Part shown: one piece after another, positions 22,901 through 32,199 of the stretch
Numbering within the stretch: position 1 is the first letter of the stretch
How the letters are laid out: the number at the start of each line of letters is the position of its first letter
From: Trachythela sp. YZ-2020
Taxonomy: Eukaryota; Cnidaria; Anthozoa; Malacalcyonacea; Clavulariidae
Length of the DNA stretch: 64,000 nucleotides
NCBI GenBank assembly: GCA_016169945.1
Contig: JADLSH010000363.1
Coordinates: forward strand, 1,116,001 to 1,180,000
Reading direction: 5' to 3'
Translations under genes and position numbers: made by a program
The notes under the pieces: generated by a model
Told to the model about the DNA's origin: nothing
The model's input: the letters and a program-made list of their open reading frames with translations, nothing else
Database searches by the model: none

Positions 22901-25893
22901 AGAGCCCAAGTATTTACAAAACTTGTGAACAGTTTAATATTGAAAGTCAGCATCCCAACTCACATTTTCTGAACTTGCTTTCTTCTTTTTGTATTCCTCA
23001 AGCATTTCTTTTGTCTTTTGGTCAACTTTTACCTAAAACATTACCTTAGTCTATCAGAGACTCCAGAAATTTGCATGTAATGTAATATAACGTAAAAGTG
23101 ACTGCAGAATTGGGTATAAAATGACTGCATAACAAGCTCCTTAACAAGCTGACTTACTACTAAATTCTTCTCTCCAAATTCCAGATCATGAAGCAATCTA
23201 ATGGCTCTCAAACCAGTTTCTGGATCAACATATTCACAAAAGCCAAATGCTAGATGGAAAAGAGTAATTTATATTAGATTCAGCAGTTGACTGTTGTGTA
23301 AAACTACCTGAAAAATACAATAAGAACTTCGACGTTTTCGAGCAACTTTAGGCCCTTTGTCTGGAAGTTAGTAGAATGGGTCGGGGGAAAACATGTGCTT
23401 TTATAGTGAATACATAAGCGATCACATGATAAAAAATAATGATCGCTTTTGTATTCACTATAAAAGCACATGTTTTTCCCTGACACGTTCTACTAACTTC
23501 CAGATGAAGGGCCTAAAGTTGCTCAACAACGTCAAAGCTCTTATTGTATTTTTCAGGTAGTTTTACACAACTGCCGAATCTTTGTTACACTCTACCCACA
23601 CTGGCACCACACATTAGAGATAATTTATATTATGTTCGTGCAACTTGCAGTCATGCACTTGCCTGGGGCACTATATGTTAAATGTCACTGATATGTGCAA
23701 GTAAATTAAGGTACTATGTGTTAAATCTTCCCATCTTGTAATGCCTTAGTTATGTACCAGTACCCCACCTTGCAATTTGCCATCCGCACCTTGAACACGT
23801 TTCCAATTTATAACAATGCCACATTTCTAACAAACAAAAATAAACCAAATGTCAACTTTTAACAAGTGTAAAAAATATGATTTTATGAGTGAAAAATATA
23901 TGGATTTTAATCAGTTTAAAAGTAAAAATCTATGTGTTAGAAAGTTGGTAAAATATGTTCACTAACACTTCTTGTGGTAGTTAGCTGTTAGTTGATTTTG
24001 GAATTGCTATTTTCAAACCAAACTACAGTATAAAACAATATCGATAAACCTCAAAAAGTTATGTACGTACCATTAACAACTGTCTAATGAGAGCGTCACT
24101 TGCATGTTCAGTAATATTACCTACAAACACTGTTACTGTTGGCTTGTCACTGTTCGGAGGTCTGTAGTTCTATACAAAATAATTTCCACAAGTTTATGAG
24201 GAGATTTTTTACCTTGTATTAGCATTATTATCCAGCTGATACAGTTTACTATCAATCAATATAGAACAATGGCCCAATTTCATATTATTTTAAACCACAT
24301 TTATAGAAATGGGTCATTCCAGAAACACCCACATATCCCCCACGGAGGAAATTGGGAAGTTAACCCCCTACTCCCTTCAGATATGTTGCCCGTCCTCCTC
24401 CAGATGGTAGGAATTTTCTTCATAGGGAGAATGTGGATCTTTTCTGGAATGACCCAATGAAACAAACATTTAGAGGCACAAAAGTCCCATTATGATAAAA
24501 GTATATTTCATTTGGTATATGGGTAAATACTAAGATTTTTCTCTGCATCTCGTTCGATGGGAATAATAGTTGATGGTGTTTGTGGATGGAATATTCAAAC
24601 AAATCGCAGGGCCGCAGGTTTGATTCCTGCCAGAGGGCCTAAGGTTGCATTTTTCGCAACTGCTCCTGGCTAGGTCTAAAAATGTATATAAATTTTCGTT
24701 CGAATATTCCATCCACAAACACCATCAACTATATTTTGTTTGTTTTAACCTGTTGATAATTTCTTTTGTCATAATAATCATTGTGCTTCTTCACAAAAAG
24801 TGGACGATGACCTTGCTGAGTTGGCTATATATGGAAACACACAAACTGGTAAGTGATAGATGGTAAAAGTGCTTTACTAAGAAGTAAAGGCTCTTGCAAA
24901 TATCAGAAAAAAAGACGAATTTCTATTCAGCACAAACGATTCTGTGATCTCACACATTTCCAGAATCCAGAGAAACTATCGAAAAGGCACTGTACAGTAG
25001 ATCACAAGACATTTTACACTGAATATGAAACAGGGGATTAGTCAAAGGCTCATTCTCCTGTCTTTTGGAGGGGCAAATTTAATGGAAATCCACCTTATAA
25101 GTCCATGGAAGTCCACCGCTTATGTGAAAAATATCTTACCCCTGAATTATTAGAAAATCCAGGTGGTGGACCACCTATAAAAGAATAAGAAATAATATAT
25201 AAAAATAGTATGGTACAATCCATGATAGTTCGTCTGGACATATCATGTGTCAATGTGTATAAAACCCACAAACGAATGTGCTTGAGGGTTTATAGGATCA
25301 AACTACCTGAAAAATAGAACAAGAACTTCAATGTTTGGAGTGTAGGCCCTTCGTCTGGAAGGTAGTAGTCTGGCCTTCGCTCAAAACATCAAAGTTCTTG
25401 TCACATTAACTTATTCATCGCATAGTTGGTCAGATTTGTCCTGCCTTTACACTAGACGAGTGATATAGAGGTCACATTATTCATCCAGACGGATAATGCA
25501 TCATCAGTATCAAAACGGCTAATTTGTGCTTTGATCAAAAAGGTTTCAACTTTCAATACAACTTCGCAAACTTTGATCAAAGTGTGCTTTGGATCAACTT
25601 GTCTTAAGAAAGAGAATTCACGATTTTATTAATGTAACTGGAATTAATAACTCCTCTTTCAGAAGAAGAACAAGTATTGCTGACCTTCCCAAGATAAAAA
25701 GTCCTGTGTTCATTTCATAGACCCTGATCTTACCTTGTTGGCTTTGCCCAGGCGGTGGAATATTTTGAAACCCAGGGAAAGCTGGAGGGACAGGAGGCGG
25801 TGGTAAGCCGGTAGGAGGGAGATAACCAGGCACCATATTGCCCTGAGTACCTGGAGGGGCAAGATTTGTCTGTGGTGGCGCTTGGAAAGACAT
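10949..25893 (-). CDS. RBM25: RNA-binding protein 25 (U1 snRNP-associated splicing regulator)
   Basis: Twenty-three phase-consistent exons (5'->3', high to low): 25893-25734, 25174-25140, 24824-24750, 24169-24071, 23826-23769, 23249-23158, 23032-22964, 22792-22748, 22647-22569, 22439-22399, 21094-21011, 20362-20348 (15-nt microexon), 19324-19056, 18302-18152, 17380-17291, 16986-16913, 16507-16363, 14615-14532, 14248-14069, 13338-13093, 12318-12220, 11713-11666, 11041-10949. They give 776 residues (human 843). Order: Pro/Gly-rich N-terminus (1-85); RRM at ~102-177 with RNP2 VFVGNI and RNP1 LQAFGFCEY; Arg/Asp/Glu/Lys-rich region ~285-425; EFLEDYDD and DDPKYYRG block; acidic/Pro linker (EPEPQP); PWI domain ~682-776 ending KKIGLVK as in human. 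RBM25 binds exonic enhancers and recruits U1 snRNP to alternative 5' splice sites in the nucleus. Identity is very secure; small terminal choices at a few exons could differ. Confidence 0.95.
11042..13092. other. Introns of the RBM25 PWI region
   Basis: Apart from exons 11713-11666 and 12318-12220 this is noncoding. 11740-11900 carries CTCTATTAGTTCCAAAGTA..GAGACTAAGGACAATCTC..TTATTGATTCAACCG, a diverged antisense copy of the dispersed element of 58105-59035. The (CAA/CAC)n tract is listed separately. Confidence 0.55.
12770..12960. repeat. CAA/CAG-rich tract and (CAC)n microsatellite
   Basis: ACAACAACA/GCAGCTGCA low-complexity sequence runs into about 16 CAC units at 12858-12907. All of it is intronic (RBM25). 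Poly-Pro, poly-Val, poly-Trp and poly-Gly readings across it are not genes. Confidence 0.97.
13392..13772. mobile_element. Foldback repeat with GGCGGATTTTCT ends
   Basis: Left GGCGGATTTTCTGGGGG and right CCCCCCAGAGCAAAATCTGAAAATCCGCC form inverted ends. The interior is C/G-run rich (CACCCCCCCAAAA..., GGGGGCTTCGCCCCC). No coding capacity. Lies in an RBM25 intron. The target duplication was not resolved. Confidence 0.65.
13850..14066 (+). pseudogene. Fragment of a CR1/L2-type LINE reverse transcriptase C-terminus
   Basis: The plus-strand translation includes KIKSVLEYGTPVWGG followed by LPQYLKDELERMQN, typical of the region just after the reverse transcriptase domain in CR1/L2-like non-LTR elements. 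After about residue 60 a one-base shift is needed to continue into the expected RSLRIIGLP, so this copy is dead. It is antisense to RBM25 and ends within a few bases of the donor of exon 14248-14069. Confidence 0.8.
14672..14975. mobile_element. Dispersed ~300-bp repeat, copy 1
   Basis: Runs from GATGGGGGGGGGGGTTGCTAAGC to GCGCACCCCCCCAAGTAAATCC, with central GATAAATGCCCTGTCAAATCC. A reverse-orientation copy with the same order of blocks is at 26962-27285. The G/C runs at the two ends can pair. Noncoding; lies in an RBM25 intron. Confidence 0.7.
15558..15608 (-). other. Candidate alternative cassette exon, duplicate of an RBM25 exon end
   Basis: On the minus strand this 51-nt stretch reads IRKRLRDRAIEPDEE, nearly the same as IRKRLGDRAVEPEEE at the 3' end of exon 16507-16363. 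It has an AG just upstream (15610-15609) and a GT just downstream (15557-15556), and its 17 codons are in phase 0 with both neighbours. It may be a real alternative exon or a duplicated relic; the upstream polypyrimidine tract is weak. Confidence 0.55.
15609..16362. other. RBM25 intron sequence rich in ATGTTCCTC words
   Basis: Between the duplicated exon candidate and exon 16507-16363. ATGTTCCTC/GAGGAACAT-type words recur many times between 15670 and 16310, giving loosely repetitive sequence. No coding sequence supported. Confidence 0.5.
16557..16822 (+). pseudogene. 3' end of a CR1/L2-type LINE with (CATT)n tail
   Basis: The plus-strand reading contains LPRPNTNFLKRSFKYS, a pattern common near the C-terminus of CR1/L2-like ORF2 proteins. 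AATAAAGTGCATT and a (CATT)n tail follow at about 16770-16820. It is 5'-truncated, frame-broken, and antisense inside RBM25. Confidence 0.75.
17085..17260. mobile_element. MITE with AAAGGTACGTTCACAC ends, copy 1
   Basis: Inverted ends AAAGGTACGTTCACACACAG / CTGTGTGTGAACGTACCTT, about 35 bp at each side, with a conserved centre (ACGTTAATGATATTTGAAAA). A second copy is at 26086-26266. RBM25 intron. Confidence 0.85.
17400..18140. other. RBM25 intron with repeat fragments
   Basis: 17560-17660 (GCGGGTACGCGGGCGCCACC..GAAAGTGAAACACTGAATAAAAC) recurs in inverted orientation at about 61050-61140. 17830-17890 holds a hairpin around CGTGTTTCTATAACCGTATAGAAACACG. No coding sequence. Confidence 0.5.
18303..19055. 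mobile_element. RBM25 intron with a foldback element at about 18814-19034
   Basis: TGAGGATTTTGATGTATTGA (about 18820) and its reverse complement ending near 19020 give inverted arms of about 35 bp around a 140-bp centre. The right arm ends about 20 bp from the donor of exon 19324-19056. The remainder is unremarkable. Confidence 0.6.
19325..20347. other. Long AT-rich RBM25 intron
   Basis: About 1 kb of AT-rich sequence with many ATATATA/ACAAAA words. No repeat end, RNA gene or coding sequence seen. It ends at the 15-nt microexon. Confidence 0.5.
20348..20362 (-). other. RBM25: 15-nt microexon of RBM25
   Basis: On the minus strand CTTAG precedes 15 nt (five codons reading A-L-R-G-R) and GTAAGT follows. 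Phase is 0 on both sides, so skipping or including it keeps the frame. It lies just before the Arg-rich region. Confidence 0.75.
20584..20712. mobile_element. ~130-bp MITE with GGGGCCGGTTGTATAAA ends
   Basis: Left GGGGCCGGTTGTATAAAA and right TTTTATACAACCGGCCCC are inverted. Inside are several GTAGTTAA / TTAACTA words. CTG flanks both sides (partly within the ends) and would fit a 3-bp target duplication as in PIF/Harbinger elements (inference). RBM25 intron. Confidence 0.8.
21319..21804. mobile_element. ~486-bp element with CAGTGGTGTAACTTAA ends
   Basis: Left CAGTGGTGTAACTTAA and right TTAAGTTACACCACTG are inverted. The interior shows repeated ACTTGCC/GGGCAAG words but no long arms. RBM25 intron, no coding capacity. 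Confidence 0.7.
21805..22398. other. RBM25 intron, unclassified
   Basis: Between the element above and exon 22439-22399. It contains paired words GATGTAAACAAA / TTGTTTACATC (about 22165-22330) suggesting a small inverted repeat. No coding sequence. Confidence 0.4.
23250..23768. mobile_element. RBM25 intron with foldback MITE 23292-23572
   Basis: GTTGTGTAAAACTACCTGAA at about 23292 is matched by its reverse complement ending near 23572. The arms continue (TTCGACGTT..GAGCAACTTTAGGCCCTTTGTCTGGAAGTTAGTAG and partner) to a central AT-rich hairpin, about 280 bp in all. Fragments of the same family lie at 541-605 and 25298-25410. Confidence 0.8.
24310..24456. mobile_element. 147-bp MITE with TGGGTCATTCCAGAAA ends
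   Basis: TGGGTCATTCCAGAAA (24310) and TTTCTGGAATGACCCA (24456) are perfect inverted ends. The centre is partly paired. RBM25 intron. Confidence 0.8.
24567..24733. mobile_element. Foldback element enclosing a tRNA/SINE-like B-box segment
   Basis: ATAGTTGATGGTGTTTGTGG (24567) is matched by its reverse complement ending at 24733, with arms of about 35 bp. Between them sits GCAGGGCCGCAGGTTTGATTCC (B-box-like GGTTTGATTCC), a sequence also present in reverse orientation at about 38080-38120. It ends 17 bp from the donor of exon 24824-24750. Confidence 0.65.
25175..25733. other. RBM25 intron 1
   Basis: Contains a fragment of the ACTACCTGAAAAATA..GGCCCTTCGTCTGGAAG foldback family at 25298-25410. 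Beyond that, paired TTGATCAAAG/CTTTGATCAA words at about 25530-25590. No coding sequence. Confidence 0.5.
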
Positions 25894-26819
25894 TTTAGAA
25901 GAAATTTCTGTTTAAAGTTTGCAAAACGTGTTGTCTTCTTGAAAGTTGAACTCTAGTCTCGAGGGGCGATTTGCATCATGGGTAGAATAGGTTCCAGGTC
26001 GCTACAATCCAACTCCGCGCACTGATCTCTATGTTGATCTGGATGATTCGATTCACCTAACTGAGCTCTATATATTCTTCTGGAGTAAAGGTACGTTTAC
26101 ACTTTACACGCTGCGATTTGTCGGGGCCGATTTCAGATGTACGTTAATGATATTTGAAAAATACGTGGCAAATGTCATCATGACGACGTCATCAGCTGAA
26201 AATATTCGTCATTAACATTCAGCGAAACCTGAAAGCGGCCCGACTAATCACAGCATGTAAACGTACTGTGCACCACTTTGCCAACCACCCACCCAGTAAA
26301 TGAGAATTGTAACATAAACATTTTAAAATGATACAAATTATGAAAACGTAATTGATCAAAGATACACAACAATGAACAAAGAATTTCTTATTTCTTGTTA
26401 TAACAGTGAGCTTCATGTTACTAGAGTGTTTCATTTCTATACGTAATTCACCATGGATCATAAAAAGATGTCAGCTAGTTTCCTATCCAGATTTTAACTC
26501 ACCATGATTACACCATAACAAAGTTACAGTATAACAAACATGTCATTGACATCATGTCTAATTTTAGCTTCACTTTCTAAGATATCACTCTAGTAATGTA
26601 TTGAGCTCAGCAGTTTATACTAGCCTTTAGTCCCAAATTAGCCTACTGCATATACTCTGTTTCTTAACAACTTAAAATGATGTAGTTTTATCACATATAT
26701 AATAAAATATTTTTACAACACAAGTGCCCTCTGTCTGATACACTTATCAAGTATCTATGTATGTTACAACTTTTCAATGCGATCTTGAATGTTTGAGTGA
26801 ATAAGGCAGCCTTTATCCT
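25894..26819. other. Intergenic between ERH 3' end and RBM25 5' end
   Basis: About 925 bp holding the RBM25 promoter (minus strand) and the ERH 3' UTR. The MITE at 26086-26266 occupies part of it. No TATA box or other clear control site could be assigned. Confidence 0.5.
26086..26266. mobile_element. MITE with AAAGGTACGTTYACAC ends, copy 2
   Basis: Same family as 17085-17260: the shared centre ACGTTAATGATATTTGAAAA and GAAAATATTCGTCATTAACA are intact, the right end slightly diverged (GTAAACGTACTG). It sits about 200 bp upstream of the RBM25 start codon. Confidence 0.85.
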
Positions 26820-28827
26820 TTATTTTCCAGCTTGTTTTCGCAACATAACGTAAATCTTCTCTTTAACCCACTCCTTATTGTGAGGTTCATACTTCCCTGA
26901 CTTGCTATCAAGGCTGAATGAAAAGAAAACAAAAATATGTATTATAAAAGTTTCTCTGGATTTACTGGGGGGGAGGGGTGTGCACCCCTCCTATGCTTGG
27001 CCAAGGGGGGTGCAGGAGGGATGCAAGTTCCATATCAAATCTGAAATTTTGGTTTTGACAGGGCATTTATCAAATAAAAATCAAATATCTGGTTATTAAT
27101 AGGCCTTTTTGACCATCTAGGCAATCATTTTTTCAAAACATTTCTGACATGATAACCCCCTTGACCTTGCAGGGGTCCTGAGTGATGATTCACCCTGCTT
27201 CGGACACTGGCCACACCCTGCTTCATGACCAGCATCCGCTTAGCACACCCCCCCCCCCCTATCAGATCATGCTAGATCCATCCCTGTCTCTGATTATAGT
27301 GGCATACACAGCAAACTTTGTCACCTTGCTAAATGCCTGATGAGATGTAACATATGATTATTGTGATGATCATTTAATGCCTGTACAATAATTTTTTTAA
27401 ACATGTGAAAGTAGCATTACCATAAACAAACAAGGTCCTGTAGTGAATCAATGAAGTCAAAAAGTTGACTTATATCATAGGTGATCGATGGACTGTTTGG
27501 ATTTGATCTCTTTAAATGTTCTTCAAATATTTTACATACTCCTAAAAAGGAAAGAAATGCATCCATTTAAAACATATATTAATGGCAAATCCAAGCTTAT
27601 CTAGCAAGGCAATGGTGCAGACTCTACTGGTCCGGTGAACCCGAGCACATCTTTTTGTAAATCATTGAAAATAATCAACAATTAACAGATTAAGCCATAA
27701 TGTACCCTAATGCATCCTAGTTTGTTATTCTACACTCTGTCTGACCAGTTTAGTTGTCAAGGGAAATGAGCCAGATATTAATAGCTTAAGCAGACAATCT
27801 GCCCATGTCTCTCGTAGGACACAATACCTGCTATAAATGCACGCTACTTTGTTATGTTAAAGGCCAGACGATTTTATTTGTCAAGGAGAAAGTGTTAGAC
27901 ATTAATGGGTTAATACTTCATGAGTAAAATTACCTGGCATCATACAGTACACGTGTAAAAAGTGCATTTTTTCAAAATTAAAAGGTGTTACCTTCCATAC
28001 ACTCTTCGACCTCTTCGTAGTCTGCGTATGTCCGACTGTCATGGCGGTTAGGTTGAACAAGTAAGATACTGTGTGGCTAAAAAGGCAATTAATTGTTAAG
28101 TGCTTAATATGTGACATGTTGTTTTAACATGACAAATGTGCGTATGTCCGACTGTCATGGCGGTTAGGTTGAACAAGTAAGATACTGTGTGGCTAAAAAG
28201 GCAATTAATTGTTAAGTGCTTAATATGTGACATGTTGTTTTAACATGACAAATGATGACATTTCAGTTAGGGTCTAGGCAAACTAAGAAACAATTTGCCA
28301 AAACATCTGAAATTGTTGATGTTTCCCCAAATGTTTTCAAGTCTGTTGTTATGGAAATGAAATGTCCTTTCTCAGAACTAGAAATGCAGAAATACTTTCC
28401 AACAAATTCAGGAACTTTTTGCAATTGTTTATTACTTTATTGCAAGTGCAATTATTGTCTTGCAAAAATTGTTTTCTTTGTTTTCAACCTGCAACTATTT
28501 AGGTAGACATTATTTATGACACTTGATAAATTTACTCAGAAGTGTAAAAATAAAATTACTCGAAGGGAAATGTTTCTGACAAATGTTTCCTGGTTTTCAC
28601 ACCTTTTGGAAACATGGCTAGGAAACAATATTTCCACAACGTTTCCCAGTTTGCGGGGGCTTTAAAAGGTGAAAATAACTGCAAGACTATTAAGCCACCA
28701 TTTATAGACACGTGTATATTATGGGTTACCATTAATAACACTGATTCAAACATTATTTTCTCGGTATATTTTGCATGACCAAAGCTAAAAACTTAACAAA
28801 GTAAGACTACCGTTGTACACTTACCAT
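26820..28827 (-). CDS. ERH: Enhancer of rudimentary homolog
   Basis: Four exons: 28827-28825 (the ATG alone, directly before the donor), 28076-27992, 27541-27421, 26913-26820; 100 residues (human 104). Visible blocks are [53 protein letters not shown] and [15 protein letters not shown], all in ERH order and spacing. ERH is a small, highly conserved nuclear homodimer that binds RNA-processing partners. The first coding exon being only the start codon is predicted from phase: the next exon begins in phase 0 with Pro-His-Ser where other ERHs have Ser-His. A 116-bp tandem duplication copies the acceptor and first part of exon 2 (see 28023-28254). RBM25 follows about 0.9 kb downstream on the same strand. 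Confidence 0.95.
26962..27285. mobile_element. Dispersed ~300-bp repeat, copy 2
   Basis: Reverse-orientation relative of 14672-14975: GATTTACTGGGGGGG, then GACAGGGCATTTATCAAA, then CTGCTTCATGACCAGCATCC and CACCCCCCC. It lies in ERH intron 3. No coding capacity. Confidence 0.7.
27690..27910. repeat. Dispersed repeat (GTCAAGGAGAAAGTGTTAGACATTAA family)
   Basis: Two imperfect tandem units of a ~110-bp module (AATGCACCCTA.TTTGTTAT..GTCTGACCAG..TTGTCAAGG..AATG..TTAA) in ERH intron 2. Relatives are at 6590-6790 and 6980-7050. Confidence 0.65.
28023..28254. repeat. Exact 116-bp tandem duplication over ERH exon 2
   Basis: Positions 28023-28138 and 28139-28254 read as identical. Each copy holds the ERH exon 2 acceptor and its first ~54 coding bases; only the copy at lower coordinates continues into the full exon and its donor. 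If the outer acceptor (in the first-transcribed copy) were used, the frame would reach a stop (H-L-S-C-stop) shortly after the junction. Confidence 0.95.
28255..28824. other. ERH intron 1 remainder
   Basis: Contains CAAATGTTTCC / GGAAACAT type words at 28320-28410 and 28565-28650, related to those at 10500-10650. No coding sequence supported. Confidence 0.4.
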
Positions 28828-29319
28828 AGTGAGCGATCTGATGAGTTACAATAAAAGGAATTATAGACAAAAACTGATTTCAAAATTTGATTTTAGCAAA
28901 AATCTCTTCTTGTTGTCTTGTTGTCGTCTTGTTGACCCCCAGCAAAGTTGACTCGGACACAGCCCCCAAGTTGTTGCGCGGTGATTCATATAATTTCAGA
29001 AATCAAGAATTTTAGAATATATGAACAATATAATCGATAGAGGCCTTGTTGTTTCAATGTATTTTAAAATTGTTATAGTGCTTTTGTCTGTGTTCTACTC
29101 TCGACAAATTTGAGACCTATAGAACTGAAGACTTAGAGTGAGAATAAATTTGGGTAAACTCGTGGTAAAATTGGACTAAAAATATAGCATAAAGTGAATT
29201 ATATCGCTTTTTATGAAAATTAACAAATAAATTCATTGTAAAATTCAGGCGGTATTATTAAGAGCTACTACAACTATAAAGCTTTAAATAACGATTATTT
29301 ACCCTAAATTTGGGATTTT
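28828..29319. other. ERH 5' flank / intergenic
   Basis: About 490 bp between the ERH start and the tRNA. It should contain the ERH promoter. I see no repeat or clear motif. Confidence 0.4.
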
Positions 29320-29391
29320 GGGGGTGTGGCTCAGTGGTAGAGCGCCCGCTTCGCATGCGGGAGGCCCCGGGTTCGATCCCCGGCACCTCCA
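29320..29391 (+). tRNA. tRNA-Ala (anticodon CGC)
   Basis: Complete 72-nt cloverleaf. Acceptor GGGGGTG pairs with CACCTCC (one G-U), discriminator A. D arm is GCTCAGTGGTAGAGC, anticodon stem CCCGC/GCGGG around loop TTCGCAT (anticodon CGC), T arm CCGGGTTCGATCCCCGG. A-box and B-box internal promoters are intact. No intron. A T-rich run follows at about 29398-29410 (TTTTCAATTTTT) and can serve as Pol III terminator. Confidence 0.97.
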
Positions 29392-30150
29392 TCGTCGTTT
29401 TCAATTTTTACTCCAATTCATTTTTTAACGAACAGGTAATTTTATTTTTGTGCTAACTTATTTAATCGGTCACAAAATAGAGTTTTAATTTATCACTAAT
29501 TTCATCCAAATTTTCGAGAAGAAAACCCAAAAATAGAATAGATGAAATTCGTTCCCAGACCCTTTCCATGTATGAGCCAGCAGTGGCTGAAGACTGTATG
29601 TCAGCGTTCAGAAATCTACGGAATTAGCATGCGCAACACATAACGCAAATTATCCTAATTATTTTCATTACACATAATCATTCAGTATACACCCTCACGT
29701 AAAATCAACATCATTAATAAATTACCACCATCTTTACAACCTCACCATATATATGCCAGCATCATTACTACCAATAATGCCATCACCACCATCATTAGAT
29801 TGCACGATCATCAACACTAAATATCATTACCATCATTATAATAATACAATCAACATCATCACTTTAGATCAACATCATCATCATTAACACCAGCATTGAT
29901 CATCATTATCATTAACAATAATTACAAAACACCATCATTATTACTATTAACATCAACATCATCATGATTACCAAGTCATCGACATGATTATTACCATCAT
30001 CATCGTCGCCAATCTCCAATATCATCACCATGCGATCAACATAGATTACCGTCTAGCATTATCGTCAACATCATCACCTTTGATCATCATCACACCATCA
30101 CCATACACCGTCATTATTACAATCACCAGCAGCATCATCATTACCAATAC
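29392..30150. repeat. ATC/CAT-rich low-complexity region
   Basis: From about 29700 to 30150 the sequence is degenerate (ATC)n/(CATCAT)n with interruptions. 29392-29700 is unremarkable. No coding sequence. Confidence 0.85.
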
Positions 30151-30460
30151 CATCATCAACAAGTTGTAACAATGCTGTTGTCTAGTCAAGTTGCTACACG
30201 TTGTTAAGGTGGAGTAATACAAGCAACAACATTGCTGCAATTTGCAACAAAAAGCTGATTTCAACGATGTTTACCGATGTCGTCTCAGGTCAGTTGTAAC
30301 TTATGTGTGAATATTTCAAATTTAAATGCGTTAACTGATCAGCTTTTGTTACAAGTTGCAGCAATTTTGTTGTCCGTATTACTTCACCTTAACAACGTAC
30401 GTGTAGCATGCAACTTGATTAGGCAACAGCATTGTTACAATTAACTTGTTGATGATGTTG
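30151..30460. mobile_element. ~310-bp foldback repeat (CAACAAGTTGTAACAATGCTGTTG ends)
   Basis: CATCATCAACAAGTTGTAAC at the left and TTAACTTGTTGATGATG at the right are inverted, and matching blocks continue inward (CAAGTTGCTACACGTTGTTAAGGTG and partner) on both sides. Related CAACTTGTTAACAAG sequences recur at 52020-52345 and 60630-60870. Confidence 0.7.
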
Positions 30461-32159
30461 ATGGTATTGATGATGATGCTAGTGTTGATGATTGCGATAA
30501 TGATGGTGGATGACTTTGTGATGGTGGATGATCGATGATCAAAGGTGATATTATTACTCTGCCTTTACTCCCGACTGACAAGTTGCAAGTCCACAGACTG
30601 TGAGACTGCACTGATCACTGCAGTCCTATAACAACCTGACAACAAGCTGGGAACAAGCTATGGAACAAGCACGGGAACACGTGCCCTCCTCAAGTTTTCT
30701 TCAAAGTGCCCTTTTCTCCAGCTAAAACAATAGGGAGAGTGCCTTTTTTTCCAATAGAAGAGGTGCCTTACTGGAGATGACCCTTACTGGAGATCAAGGA
30801 GAAGGAAAAACAACGATGAGAACTGATAGAGATATCCAGTATAAGTATAGTTTACTTAGTGCACGTGATCTGAAGATCGTGACTAGCTCGATTTGTACGG
30901 GTTTCAACGACCGCAGTCGATTCCTGCCAGTTTGTCTCCAACCATAACTATGCTCTAACAAAACATTACAGTTTTCTTTGCCAAATTTTCCGTTTTCCTT
31001 CTATAGTAACACTGGACGTCTGCACCAATAGGAGATGCTCCTTACTGGACCTCTAAGGAGAACAGGTTAGAACGGATAGAGTTATCAGTATAAAACAGTT
31101 AGTTTAGTCTAGGTTTTCTCCTTTCATATATATAGTTCATAGTTATTGTATATACATATATAAGCATCTCCTAGTATAGTGTAAACTGATTTAGGAGTAT
31201 CTGATTAAAGATTAAAGATTAAAGATTAGTAACACTGGACCAAAAAGAGATGCCCCTTACTGGACCTACAGAGAGAACAGTTTAGACCTTGTAAAACTAT
31301 CCAACCTAAATAAAAGTACTTTAGTTTAGGATTTCTCATCTAGTAACTTGCGCACAGCGTCACAACACTGTTTGCGGCGCGTTAGTTAGTCGTCGGCGAC
31401 TACGAGTGGGCGACTTGTAATTAAACATAACGGGTATTTGGCAACACATATTCACATAGTTTATAAGCAATGTGTTACTTGACACCGCTTACTAAAACGT
31501 CATAAACATCGAGTGCTTTAAAGTGACAAGATGTTGACAAATCCTGGGCATCTTAACACGTTTGAAGTTTATATACACTCGACCGTGTTATTCACACTAA
31601 TTGTGCCACGCTAGAGAGTGATTATTATTACACACAAGTCGGCAATGTCACATTAACTTCCCCCCTTATTATCCAATAAATTTATTAACAAACACACCGC
31701 AATGAAAACAATCATGTTCGCGTCAAAAAGTTTGAATATTATTTAATTAAACGCGTACTGTGTTTACATCTCGTATGAGCTTTATTCGCAGCGTGGGACG
31801 AAAGAACGCATAAAGAATTCAATAAAATAAGTTATTAACGCTTGGTATTCCTCAAATTACCGCAAGAGTATACGTTTATCTGCGATTAACAAGCTGTATT
31901 GGGCGATTTGAAAACATTAGGAATTTGATAGCGAAAAAATTATGGCGGCACTCGGCATGGAGCCTTGTCCGTGTTCAAAATGAACAGGTTCGATATTGAC
32001 ACGAATGCGGTAGATAACAACATCAGCCAATCGTAGCCCGCGTAATTGTGACGTCACGAGGTACTCTGATGTTGTCAGGGATGTTGATCTTTAAAAAAAA
32101 ATTGGAATGGCGACGTAAAGGGACCAAGAAGCAGATGTTTTTTGATCGCACTTTATATG
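30461..32159. other. Intergenic upstream of SERTA gene 1, with single copies of the 'AACACTGG..CTTACTGGACCTC' element
   Basis: Copies of the dispersed element (CACTGGAC.AATAGGAGATGC.CCTTACTGGACCTC.AGGAGAACAG..TTAGAAC..ATAGAG.TATC.AGTATAA) lie at about 30755-30860, 31005-31120 and 31225-31330. 31330-32160 is single-copy sequence expected to hold the SERTA gene 1 promoter; no TATA box or other site was assigned. Confidence 0.5.
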
Positions 32160-32199
32160 TAGACAAGAACTTCAAATATTCTACCGTAATCTCAACTCA

